A stretch of DNA of 64,000 nt from Mesorhizobium sp. (GTDB lineage: Bacteria; Pseudomonadota; Alphaproteobacteria; Rhizobiales; Rhizobiaceae): positions 1 through 64,000 of the forward strand of contig SAQR01000007.1 in the NCBI GenBank assembly GCA_004020365.1, given 5' to 3'. Made by a program: the position numbers and the translations under genes. Under the pieces are notes generated by a model. It did no database searches. It was not told where the DNA came from and saw only the letters and a list, made by a program, of their open reading frames with translations. Shown here piece after piece: positions 34,439-42,808 of this stretch (the stretch's first letter is position 1; each line of letters starts with the position of its first letter).

Positions 34439-35505
34439 GCGGCACCCTTCCGCGCTTCGCCCAGCCGCTCGCCGGCGTAGCGCTCGCGGCGAATCGGACC
34501 CCACCACCACTCGTTCTGAAGGTACCATTCGACCGTCCTGACGAGGCCGCTGTCGAAGGTCTCACGCGGCGTCCAACCGAGATCGCGCTCGATCTTCGAA
34601 GCGTCAATTGCGTAGCGCCGGTCATGGCCTGGGCGGTCGGCAACGAAGGTGATGAGATCGCGATGGCTCAGGCCGGCGGAACGCGGCCGCCTGTTGTCGA
34701 GGATGTCACAGATCGCCTCGACCACCGCCAGATTGGTGCGTTCTGAGCCTCCGCCGACATTGTAGCTCTCGCCGACTGCGCCCTGAGTAGCGACCATGGC
34801 CAAGGCGCGCGCATGGTCCTCGACGAAAAGCCAATCGCGCACGTTTATGCCAGCGCCGTAGACCGGCAACGGCTTTTCGTCCAGCGCGTTCAAAATAGCG
34901 AGCGGGATCAGCTTTTCGGGGAAATGGAAGGGACCGTAATTGTTCGAACAGTTCGATAAGACGACCGGCAGGCCGTAGGTGTCGTGCCATGCGCGAACCA
35001 AATGGTCGGACGCAGCCTTCGACGCCGAATAAGGAGAAGACGGCGCGTAGGGTGTCTGTTCGGTGAAGACGCCACTGTCGAAGGGTAGATCGCCGAACAC
35101 CTCGTCAGTCGAAACATGATGGAACCGAAACCGGCCTTTCTTCTTTTCGGGAAGTCTGCGCCAATATTCTAGGGCCGAATTGAGCATTCGGTAGGTTCCG
35201 ACGATATTGGTTTCGATGAACGCTCCTGGTCCATCAATCGACCGGTCGACATGGCTTTCGGCAGCAAGATGCATGACGATGTCTATGTCATCGCGATGCA
35301 ACACCTCCAGAATCGTCCTGTCGTCACAGATGTCAGCGTGCTCGAATCTATAGTTGTGGCCATTCTCGATCGGCCGCAACGAGGCAAGGTTTCCCGCATA
35401 GGTGAGCTTGTCAATGTTAGTCACCCGGTAGGCCGGATTGCTGCACAAATGCCGGCAAACCGCCGAGCCGATGAAGCCGGCACCTCCAGTCACCAGAAAA
35501 TTCAT
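34435..35505 (-). CDS. rmlB: dTDP-glucose 4,6-dehydratase
   Basis: About 356 residues. NAD motif [12 protein letters not shown] (5-16), then DKLTYAGN and [12 protein letters not shown], the catalytic STDEVFGDL (Asp-Glu pair) and [11 protein letters not shown] (Tyr-x3-Lys). These are diagnostic for RmlB. ATG 35505 has GAGGAGGG upstream; the frame extends to 35841 only across rmlC. It makes dTDP-4-keto-6-deoxyglucose for RmlC. Confidence 0.96.
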   Translation of the reverse strand: MNFLVTGGAGFIGSAVCRHLCSNPAYRVTNIDKLTYAGNLASLRPIENGHNYRFEHADICDDRTILEVLHRDDIDIVMHLAAESHVDRSIDGPGAFIETNIVGTYRMLNSALEYWRRLPEKKKGRFRFHHVSTDEVFGDLPFDSGVFTEQTPYAPSSPYSASKAASDHLVRAWHDTYGLPVVLSNCSNNYGPFHFPEKLIPLAILNALDEKPLPVYGAGINVRDWLFVEDHARALAMVATQGAVGESYNVGGGSERTNLAVVEAICDILDNRRPRSAGLSHRDLITFVADRPGHDRRYAIDASKIERDLGWTPRETFDSGLVRTVEWYLQNEWWWGPIRRERYAGERLGEARKGAA

Positions 35506-35515
35506 GCCACCCTCC

Positions 35516-36070
35516 TCATGCGAACACCTCGGCGGCGGCGAGCGGCGGCGCCTTAAGGTCCTTATCCGAAAGTCGAAACCCGCCGGCCGTCGGCGGCCAT
35601 TCGATCCCGATGGCGGGATCGTCGAAACGGATCGATCGGTCATGCTCCGGCGAATAGGAGTCGGTGACCTTGTACAGGACCTCGGTGTCCGGCACGAGCG
35701 TGACGAAACCGTGCGCAAAGCCTTTCGGCACCAGGATTTGATTGCCCTTTTCGGCGGAAATATCGAGTGCGGCCCATTTTCCGAATGTCTTCGAACTGCG
35801 CCGAATATCGACTGCGACGTCAAAGATTCTGCCTCGGACAACGCGCAGCAGCTTGTCCTGGGCGCGGGGGGGAAGTTGATAGTGAAGTCCCCTCAAAACA
35901 CCGGTGGCGGCGGAATAGGAGTGGTTGTCCTGGACGAAACGCAATTCTAAGCCGACGGCCGAGAACCGCTCTTCACTGTAGGTTTCGGCAAAGAACCCGC
36001 GCGCGTCGCCGAAGCGCTTCGGGACGATTTCCAGCACGCCGTCGAGGCCAAGTGACCTGATCTCCAGCAC
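35516..36070 (-). CDS. rmlC: dTDP-4-dehydrorhamnose 3,5-epimerase
   Basis: A 184-residue cupin. Family signatures are [33 protein letters not shown] (catalytic His) and [17 protein letters not shown], then PKGFAHGF and the late Tyr region [15 protein letters not shown]. It epimerises the 4-keto sugar at C3 and C5. Its start follows the rmlA stop directly (36070/36071), and ten bases separate it from rmlB. Confidence 0.96.
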   Translation of the reverse strand: MLEIRSLGLDGVLEIVPKRFGDARGFFAETYSEERFSAVGLELRFVQDNHSYSAATGVLRGLHYQLPPRAQDKLLRVVRGRIFDVAVDIRRSSKTFGKWAALDISAEKGNQILVPKGFAHGFVTLVPDTEVLYKVTDSYSPEHDRSIRFDDPAIGIEWPPTAGGFRLSDKDLKAPPLAAAEVFA

Positions 36071-36952
36071 CTAATTCTCCGTCAAGTCGATGACGCGCTT
36101 GCGCAAGTAGGCGGAATAGTCATTTTGTCCCAAGCGAGCGGCGCGCTGCAGAACCTTGTCCGCCGTCAGCCAGCCCTGCTCGAAAGCGATTTCTTCCGGG
36201 CAGGCGACCTTGATACCTTGACGGCGCTCAATCGTGCGAACGAAGGAAGAAGCTTCATGCAGGCTGTCATGGGTGCCGGTGTCGAGCCAGGCATAGCCGC
36301 GGCCGAGTTGGTGAACCTGCAACTGCCGGCGTTCGAGATAGACATTGTTTACCGCTGTGATCTCTAGCTCGCCACGCTCCGAGGGTCGGATTGTCGGGGC
36401 GATGTTCACGACATCGTTGTCGTAGAAATAGAGGCCGGTGATGGCCCAATTCGACTTCGGCACTTGTGGCTTCTCCTCGATCGTCAAAGCCGCGCCACTG
36501 ACCTTGTCGAAGGAAACCACGCCATAGCGCTGCGGATCCTCGACATGATAGGCGAACACCGATGCACCGCTTTTGCGCGAAGCTGCCGCGCGGCAGAGTT
36601 GCGACAGTCCTTCGCCGAAATAGATGTTGTCGCCTAGAATCATCGACACGCCGTCATTGCCGATGAAGTCGCGGCCGATGATGAAGGCTTCCGCGAGACC
36701 GTTGGGATGCGGTTGCACAGCATAAGACAGAACGAGCCCGAATTCCGAACCGTCGCCGAGCAAATCTTGAAAAACCGGCAAGTCGCGCGGTGTCGAGATG
36801 ACCAGAATCTCGCGGATTCCCGCCAGCATGAGGACGCTCAGCGGATAGTAGATCATCGGCTTGTCGTGTATTGGCAGGATTTGCTTGGAGACCGCCAGCG
36901 TCAGCGGGTAGAGTCGGGTTCCGCTGCCCCCAGCAAGGATAATGCCTTTCAA
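36071..36952 (-). CDS. rmlA: Glucose-1-phosphate thymidylyltransferase
   Basis: About 293 residues. The signature [11 protein letters not shown] is followed by [18 protein letters not shown], and [15 protein letters not shown] and LGDNIYFG are also typical. It makes dTDP-glucose from glucose-1-phosphate and dTTP and heads the rmlACBD operon. No ATG is available: two TTG codons stand in a row. The second (36952) has AGGAG at six bases' spacing and is preferred; the first (36955) is only three bases from it. A TTG start on the operon's lead gene suggests modest expression. Confidence 0.95.
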   Translation of the reverse strand: MKGIILAGGSGTRLYPLTLAVSKQILPIHDKPMIYYPLSVLMLAGIREILVISTPRDLPVFQDLLGDGSEFGLVLSYAVQPHPNGLAEAFIIGRDFIGNDGVSMILGDNIYFGEGLSQLCRAAASRKSGASVFAYHVEDPQRYGVVSFDKVSGAALTIEEKPQVPKSNWAITGLYFYDNDVVNIAPTIRPSERGELEITAVNNVYLERRQLQVHQLGRGYAWLDTGTHDSLHEASSFVRTIERRQGIKVACPEEIAFEQGWLTADKVLQRAARLGQNDYSAYLRKRVIDLTEN

Positions 36953-37132
36953 CAAGCTCTCCTAAAAACTGCCTTCGATCCCCACCCGGCGCGATCCAAT
37001 CCGTTGCCAGATCTTGCCAATTTCGGCCTGTTCCCGCCGGAAGCCGTCCTGGCTCCTCATAGCTTGGGACCAAGCAGTCCGAAGTTGCCCTATGACCTCT
37101 CCCGCATCCATTTTCTCCCCCGCCCGAACATT

Positions 37133-38173
37133 CTACTGTTGCCGCGAACCGTGGGTCTGATGTGCCAGCCGACGCGCGCGGGCTGTGCCTGAAAAGCGTG
37201 AGAACCGTTTGTAGAGTGTTCGGGCCTGGCGGATTGACCACTTGGGAGCGATTAATATGGGAACCGCTCTCATCCAGAATCGAGGCTTTGAGCCATAGGC
37301 CTTCATTAGCAAGCCAATTGCCCGCGCGATCTCTGGAGTATGACCAGCAGCTGTTTTTGCATTGACGATTCGAGCCATGACATGTGTTTCAAACACGCGG
37401 TCGCGCATCGCTGCATGAGCGGTCGGATCGTCAGCGAAGAGGGTGTCGGCTAGTTCGTCATAGGCTCGGATGTCGACCTTCAGGCGATTGAGCCATCCAA
37501 GCTTCATGTTGAATTGATCGTTGTCTGTACGAAAGCCGACACACGGCTCTCTCAAAACGCCCCATTGGCCGCTGCCGGCAATCACGCGGCCCAGTATCAA
37601 GACTTGGACGTAATAATTGTCGATCGCCTGCACAGCGGGATCGCGAGCTTGCCCCTCCCACAAATCGCGTTTCACGACGAGTGCAGACATGAACCCCAGC
37701 AAATCCGCGATGCGGCTAAACACCTCGCTGGCTCCGATCATGACCTGTGTTGGCGGCATTTCGCGAATCCCGACGGGGTGTTCCATCCTCACGTCATAGT
37801 CGATCACGCCGAGCGTCAAACCGACAATCTGAGGCCAGTGCTTCAATGCATCGAGCACACGCCGAGCTCCTCCTGGCTCCAGTCGATCATCGTCTCCCAT
37901 CAACCAGATGTAGTCGCCGGTCGCGGCTGCGGTCACGGCGAGAAAGTTGCGGTCCAGACCCAGATTGCTCGGCTGAGCGATCAATTTGAAATGTTTGATT
38001 TTCTTCCGGTAGCTCTCGGCGACTGCTACCGTGTCATCGGGTGAGGCGTCATCGCTAATCACTACTTCGATATCATCCTGGAGCCTTTGCGCGACTATGC
38101 TGTCGAGCAGCTCCGCGAGCATACGCGAACGATTATAGGTAGGAATGCAGATAGATATGACTGTCACTGGCAA
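37133..38173 (-). CDS. Glycosyltransferase family 2
   Basis: About 346 residues. The GT-A core starts ISICIPTYNRSRMLAELLDS, then ISDDASPDDT and the acidic triplet in WLMGDDDRLEPG. The C-terminal part is basic. The first codon is TTG at 38173; GTG 38167 is also possible, both near an AAGGGG. It lies upstream of the rml operon in the same direction with a gap of about 180 bases. It could be the rhamnosyltransferase that uses the product of rmlACBD, but this rests on position only. Confidence 0.87.
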   Translation of the reverse strand: MPVTVISICIPTYNRSRMLAELLDSIVAQRLQDDIEVVISDDASPDDTVAVAESYRKKIKHFKLIAQPSNLGLDRNFLAVTAAATGDYIWLMGDDDRLEPGGARRVLDALKHWPQIVGLTLGVIDYDVRMEHPVGIREMPPTQVMIGASEVFSRIADLLGFMSALVVKRDLWEGQARDPAVQAIDNYYVQVLILGRVIAGSGQWGVLREPCVGFRTDNDQFNMKLGWLNRLKVDIRAYDELADTLFADDPTAHAAMRDRVFETHVMARIVNAKTAAGHTPEIARAIGLLMKAYGSKPRFWMRAVPILIAPKWSIRQARTLYKRFSRFSGTARARRLAHQTHGSRQQ

Positions 38174-39452
38174 TCACCCCTTTCACTGGGACAGTCCGGC
38201 TGGCAAGTCAGAGCATGGCGGCAGATTCCGGTTGCCGTTCACAGCGGCAAGATATTGCAACGTCGTCATTGAAGATGATCGTCGTCATTGAAGATGATCC
38301 CTTCGGCACAATGGATCGCAAGTTCAGCCGCGAATGAACAAATATCATGCACGAAACGCCTCGTCATCGAGTCTGAAAGACTTCTTGCGTTAAGTCGTTC
38401 GACGTAGGCGTTGCTAAAATAGAGGGATTGTCGAAGGCCGCCAGCGACAGTTTGTGTCATCCCCGGATCGTGAGCGCAATCGCTCGGCCGGTACCTGCTT
38501 CAACGCGATGGGCGAAGCATCGTCGACAGCAACATCGACAAACTCCCTTCCGATCCTTGGCGTTTGCCTCAATTATGCGGCCAGCCAGCGGGCTTATTGG
38601 TGGCTGACGATCGCGTGCTGTCGCGCCATAGGAGCGGCGATCAACCCCTCAACTGGCTATCTCTGTGTTTTGCTCAGCTCGACGACGCTGATCCGCCACC
38701 GCAGGAGTATTCGCAAGCAGCTCCATGACACGATTCCTGTCGCCCCGCAGCCACGGTCCCCACGAGTAGCTGAGAGCCGCTTGCTCTAGGTCATGTCTCC
38801 AGGCCTGATCGGCAACGACACGGCGAATAAGCCTCTCATCGATGGGGAGGACGCAATGGTCACATCTTTCCGGCAATGAGTCGCGCGCATGCGCCGATGC
38901 GAACACCGGCTTGCCATGGTCAAGCGTAACACAGCCCGGCAGTGTGATCCTACATGGAACGAGGGGGGCGGACTCAATCTTGCTGGATGCGAAGCCCTTG
39001 GGATCAGCGTGTCATCAGAACGTACTACGTTCTTACGGCTTCCTGGCGGGGCGACTTTGCGTCTCGCTCATGAGAAAACCAAGGTGGCTCACGTCGCTGC
39101 CCGGCAATCGTGTTCGTGCCCTATGCGAGGGATCCGAATTCGATCATCGCACCGTCAATGCGGCCATCCGTGCGACACTTCGACGGTATCGTCGGCCGTC
39201 GCTGCGCATTCCGGGCAACCTGCCGGCTATGCGGCGCCTCACCGGCCAGGGTGCAGCGGGATTGCGTGCGCCATACGCGACTAACGGCCTCGCCTACATT
39301 GGGCGACGTGATCGACAACAAGGGTGACGTGCTGGCAGCGCATGCTCGCAGATGAAGCACGGGAGACCAGGATGATTGGCGGACGCTTATGGATTTGTCG
39401 GGGGGCTAATTCGTCGCACGGCCGCTGGCCAAAGACGAGATGGTCACACGCT
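38174..39452. other. Worn gene-poor stretch of about 1.3 kb
   Basis: No convincing gene. Frames at 38266-38460 (minus, 64 codons) and 38649-38906 (minus, 85 codons, beginning MFASAHARDSLPERCDHC) have protein-like composition and may be broken pieces of an older gene, but I recognise no family. A 19-base tandem repeat lies at 38261-38298. The open frame of the following lipoprotein extends back to 39324 without a plausible start. Confidence 0.45.
38261..38298. repeat. Two tandem copies of a 19-base unit
   Basis: The unit CGTCGTCATTGAAGATGAT occurs twice head to tail with no mismatch, about 90 bases upstream of the GT2 gene start. It may be a slipped-strand duplication or a regulator site. Confidence 0.8.
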
Positions 39453-41753
39453 ATGAAGTCAATAGTCGACGTGTGTTTCCATCTCGTCGCCATGCTTGCC
39501 GTCGGAGTCTCAATCGTAGGTTGTGATTCTGCTGCCAGTGGAGAAGAAATTCTCAGGACGGGTCTTACATTTGATCGCCGCGAGATCGCCGAGCATTCCG
39601 GGGATGTCAAGCTCGTCGGCGACATCGACGGCGATGGTCGGCTGGATCTGGTCCTCGGCGGATTGCCACAGACCCCGCTGTCGTGGTGGCGTTGGCCCGA
39701 CCTGCTTCTCACCACTATCGCAACCGCCCGCGTGGAGTTCACGACGGATGGCGTGCTTGTCGATGTCGATGGCGATGGCGATCTCGACATCGTAACGGCC
39801 GACGGGCCGGACGGGGCCAATCTCGTCTGGTTCGAGAATCCGCGCCCGGACCGTGATCCGACCGACGGCCCAAGCTGGAAACCCCATGAGATCGGTGCGC
39901 TCGGCGGCTGGGGCAAGGACATCAAGGCGGCCGATTTCGATGGCGACGGCCTTGCCGACATCGTCGTTCTGTCACCCAGCGAGCTGATGGTCTTCTTCCA
40001 TGACGCAGCCGGCGCCTGGACTCGTGTGGCCTTGCCATCCTTGCATCTGGGCGAGGAGGGGATGGCCCTCGGAGACGTCAACGGCGACGGCGCTGTCGAC
40101 CTGGTCCTGCACGGACGATGGGCCCAAAATCCAGGCGCAGCGACAGCACGCATTCCTGCCCGGTGGCAGGGCCATGCGGTCGGCGCGTTCAACCCTGCTT
40201 TCAAGGCGCTCGTCGTCGATCTCGACCAGGACGGCAACGCCGATATTTTGACCTCGAGCTCCGAGCACACCGCCGACGTGGCTTGGTTCCAGGCCGTCGA
40301 CCGGCCAACAGGCCAGTGGACCCGCCATGTCATTCAGCCTGCTGTTGCCGGCGCCCATACGCTGCAGGCGGCGGACATGGACGGAGACGGCGATGTCGAC
40401 GTCGTGGTCGGGCAGATGCACACGACCGAGGAACGTGCTCTGTCTATCAACCTCAACGTGGACGGCCGAGGAATGCGCTGGGCACGACAGGTGATCGACA
40501 CGGTGGGGCTGCACAACGGAGTCGTCGCCGATGTCGACAGCGATGGCGATTTCGACATCTACGGCGCCAATTGGGCGGGCAACCCGCCCGCCTGGATCTG
40601 GATCAATCGTCTCGACCCGCCCGGGCCGGTCCGCCGCCTCGACCGCTGGCGCCATCACCAGATCACGCACGACCATGTAGGCTCCTTCGGGCTCGCGTTC
40701 GCCGACATGGACGGCGACCGGCGGACGGACATTATCTCGGGTCCGTTCTGGTATCGTCAGCCGGCCGACCCTTGGCAAGGTGAATGGGAACAGGTCGCTC
40801 TCGGCGAGCCAGTGGATGCGATCGCGGCGATCGATGTCGACGGCGACGGACGCGAAGAAGTGATCGCTCAGCGCGGCGGAGGCGAGACACTGAACTTGGT
40901 GTGGCTTCAGGCGCAGCAAGGGCCAGAGCGCGGGTTTGAGGAACATGCGATCGGCGATGTTCCCGCCGCCAGCCACGAACTCGGATCCCAGGGCCATGCA
41001 CTGGCACAGATCGTCAAAGGCGGCCAGCCGGAGCTTGCGGTATCGAGCGGTGCCGGGGTCTTCTACTTTGCCATCCCCGAGGACGCGTCGGCGGACCCCT
41101 GGCCGCGAACCCGCATTTGCGCCGAGGCCTCCGACGAGGGAATCGCTTTTGCCGATATCGACGGCGATGGCCTGCTTGACCTTGCGGCCACTACCGGCAA
41201 CGCCAAGGGGATCGCATGGTGGCGCAATCCGGGAGATGGCTCTGCCGACTGGCAGCGCCGCGACGTCGCCAATGTCCCCGACATGGTGTATCCGGACCGC
41301 GTGGCTGTCGCCGATCTGGACGGCGACGGACGAACCGACATCGTCGTGAGTGAAGAAAACGGGCAGGCCGACCACGCAAAGGCCTATTGGTGGCGCAATC
41401 CCGGCGACATCAGGCAAAACTGGGAGCAGCAGGAAATCACCTCGCGCGGCTCGCTCAACAGTCTTTCAGTGGCCGATATGAATGACGATGGCCGGCCGGA
41501 CCTCGTCATGGGCGAGCACCGCGGAGCCCTGCGCCTTTCGCTCTGGCGCAATCTGGGAGGCGGGCGGTTCATCGAGCAATTGGTCGGCGAGGGCGTCGAG
41601 AGCCATCTCGGCGCCCGCACGGTCGACCTGGACGGCGACGGCGATCGTGAGATCGTCTCGATCGGGTGGGATGCTCCCCAGGCGATCCATGTCTTGCGCA
41701 ACGATGCCACCGTTCCGTCGGACCGAGAGGCCGGACAGGTACCCCCAAGATGA
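39453..41753 (+). CDS. FG-GAP/VCBS-repeat surface lipoprotein, paralogue 2
   Basis: About 766 residues. The leader MKSIVDVCFHLVAMLAVGVS ends in the lipobox IVGC (Cys about 24), then DSAASGEE. The body holds around fifteen calcium-loop motifs such as DIDGDGRLD, DVDGDGDLD, DFDGDGLAD, DVNGDGAVD, DLDQDGNAD, DMDGDGDVD, DVDSDGDFD, DIDGDGLLD, DLDGDGRTD, DMNDDGRPD and DLDGDGDRE, the integrin-like beta-propeller pattern. It is about 190 residues longer than paralogue 1, with additional repeats in the second half. It is followed by an FkbM gene in the same direction. Its place suggests binding or anchoring of the polysaccharide at the cell surface. Confidence 0.87.
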   Translation: MKSIVDVCFHLVAMLAVGVSIVGCDSAASGEEILRTGLTFDRREIAEHSGDVKLVGDIDGDGRLDLVLGGLPQTPLSWWRWPDLLLTTIATARVEFTTDGVLVDVDGDGDLDIVTADGPDGANLVWFENPRPDRDPTDGPSWKPHEIGALGGWGKDIKAADFDGDGLADIVVLSPSELMVFFHDAAGAWTRVALPSLHLGEEGMALGDVNGDGAVDLVLHGRWAQNPGAATARIPARWQGHAVGAFNPAFKALVVDLDQDGNADILTSSSEHTADVAWFQAVDRPTGQWTRHVIQPAVAGAHTLQAADMDGDGDVDVVVGQMHTTEERALSINLNVDGRGMRWARQVIDTVGLHNGVVADVDSDGDFDIYGANWAGNPPAWIWINRLDPPGPVRRLDRWRHHQITHDHVGSFGLAFADMDGDRRTDIISGPFWYRQPADPWQGEWEQVALGEPVDAIAAIDVDGDGREEVIAQRGGGETLNLVWLQAQQGPERGFEEHAIGDVPAASHELGSQGHALAQIVKGGQPELAVSSGAGVFYFAIPEDASADPWPRTRICAEASDEGIAFADIDGDGLLDLAATTGNAKGIAWWRNPGDGSADWQRRDVANVPDMVYPDRVAVADLDGDGRTDIVVSEENGQADHAKAYWWRNPGDIRQNWEQQEITSRGSLNSLSVADMNDDGRPDLVMGEHRGALRLSLWRNLGGGRFIEQLVGEGVESHLGARTVDLDGDGDREIVSIGWDAPQAIHVLRNDATVPSDREAGQVPPR

Positions 41754-41906
41754 GATATGGCCCCACAATCGGAGTAGCGATCAGCCGGAGGGAGTAGGAG
41801 CCGGCCACCGTTGTCGGGCTCGATCCCGGGCGCACAATCTGTCACCTTCGCGGCGAGCGGCACGGGCTGGCCCCGTCCCGAGGCGTCGCAGAATGGGGAA
41901 GAGCGC

Positions 41907-42659
41907 GTGACATTGACGGCAAGGTTCCTCAGCGTGTTCGGCGACGCGCGCGTCATAGCCAAGGGAGAGGCCGCCGGTCTCAAGCTCGTGGCGAAGAGCG
42001 CCGACCCGAACTTTGTTCGCGGCACCTACGAGCCGCCCATCCAACAGGCGATCGCGGCAAACCTGGCGCCCGGCGACGTCTTTTACGACATCGGCGCGAA
42101 TATCGGTTTCTTCTGTCTCATCGCCGCGCGCCGTGTCGGGCCGCGCGGTCAAGTCTATGCGTTCGAGCCTGTTCCCCGCAACGCCGCCGCTGTCGCAGAA
42201 AGTGCACGGCTCAGTGGATTCGACACGATACGGGTGTTCGCCGAAGCTGCGGGCGCCACATCCGGCCGTGGCCAGCTTCTGCTCGCCCATCACATCGGCG
42301 GCGCCGCGCTTGCCTCGGCGGGAGCACCGCCGGACATCAGCGGCCGCCTGGAAGTCAGCATTGTCGCCATCGACGATGCCATCGCCCAGCGAGGCCTCAG
42401 GCCGCCCTCGCTGGTCAAGATCGACGTGGAAGGCGCCGAAATCGACGTGCTGGGCGGCATGACGGAAACGCTGCGGCGACATCGTCCGAAGGTGATTTAT
42501 GAGGTCGACGATGCAACCCGCGACGGGCTCGACCGCAAGGCCCGAAAGATCGCGGAACTCCTGACTGCTGCCGGCTACGCATTGAAACCGCTGCCAGCCT
42601 CCTATGCCAATGGGGAATGGCGGGTCGAACACGTCCTGGCGCAGCCGGTGGGCGCTTAA
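41907..42659 (+). CDS. FkbM-family methyltransferase, copy 2
   Basis: About 250 residues. SAM motif FYDIGANIGFFCLIAARRVG, acidic loop YAFEPVPRNAAAV, and the C-terminal block LVKIDVEGAEIDVLGGM are standard FkbM signatures; here the Gly in DVEGAE is kept. GTG 41907 with GGGGA six bases upstream is preferred over ATG 41811, which has no good ribosome site. It lies between the FG-GAP lipoprotein and the large LamG-like gene, all in one direction. Probably O-methylates a sugar of the polymer. Confidence 0.87.
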   Translation: MTLTARFLSVFGDARVIAKGEAAGLKLVAKSADPNFVRGTYEPPIQQAIAANLAPGDVFYDIGANIGFFCLIAARRVGPRGQVYAFEPVPRNAAAVAESARLSGFDTIRVFAEAAGATSGRGQLLLAHHIGGAALASAGAPPDISGRLEVSIVAIDDAIAQRGLRPPSLVKIDVEGAEIDVLGGMTETLRRHRPKVIYEVDDATRDGLDRKARKIAELLTAAGYALKPLPASYANGEWRVEHVLAQPVGA

Positions 42660-42808
42660 GAACTGGATTTGCGGCGTCAGGCAGGGGTTCCATGCAAGGA
42701 GAGCAAGCCTGATCAACGGGACAAGCGAGGCAGTGCGCGACTTCTGCCCGGGACTGCGACACGTCATCGATGCCTTGAAGAGTCTCGTATGACGACGTGA
42801 GGAGGGTC

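Noticed and set aside
35506-35841. N-terminal extension of rmlB to 35841
   Set aside because: It overlaps rmlC in another phase; ATG 35505 has a strong ribosome site and starts the NAD-binding strand.
39972-41417. 481-codon open frame on the minus strand
   Set aside because: It is antisense to the repetitive calcium-loop region of the FG-GAP lipoprotein. Its repeating VDIGD/VHVG pattern is just the complement of the GACGGCGAC repeats.
41781-42767. 328-codon open frame on the minus strand
   Set aside because: It covers the FkbM gene in antisense; the FkbM motifs on the plus strand are unambiguous.
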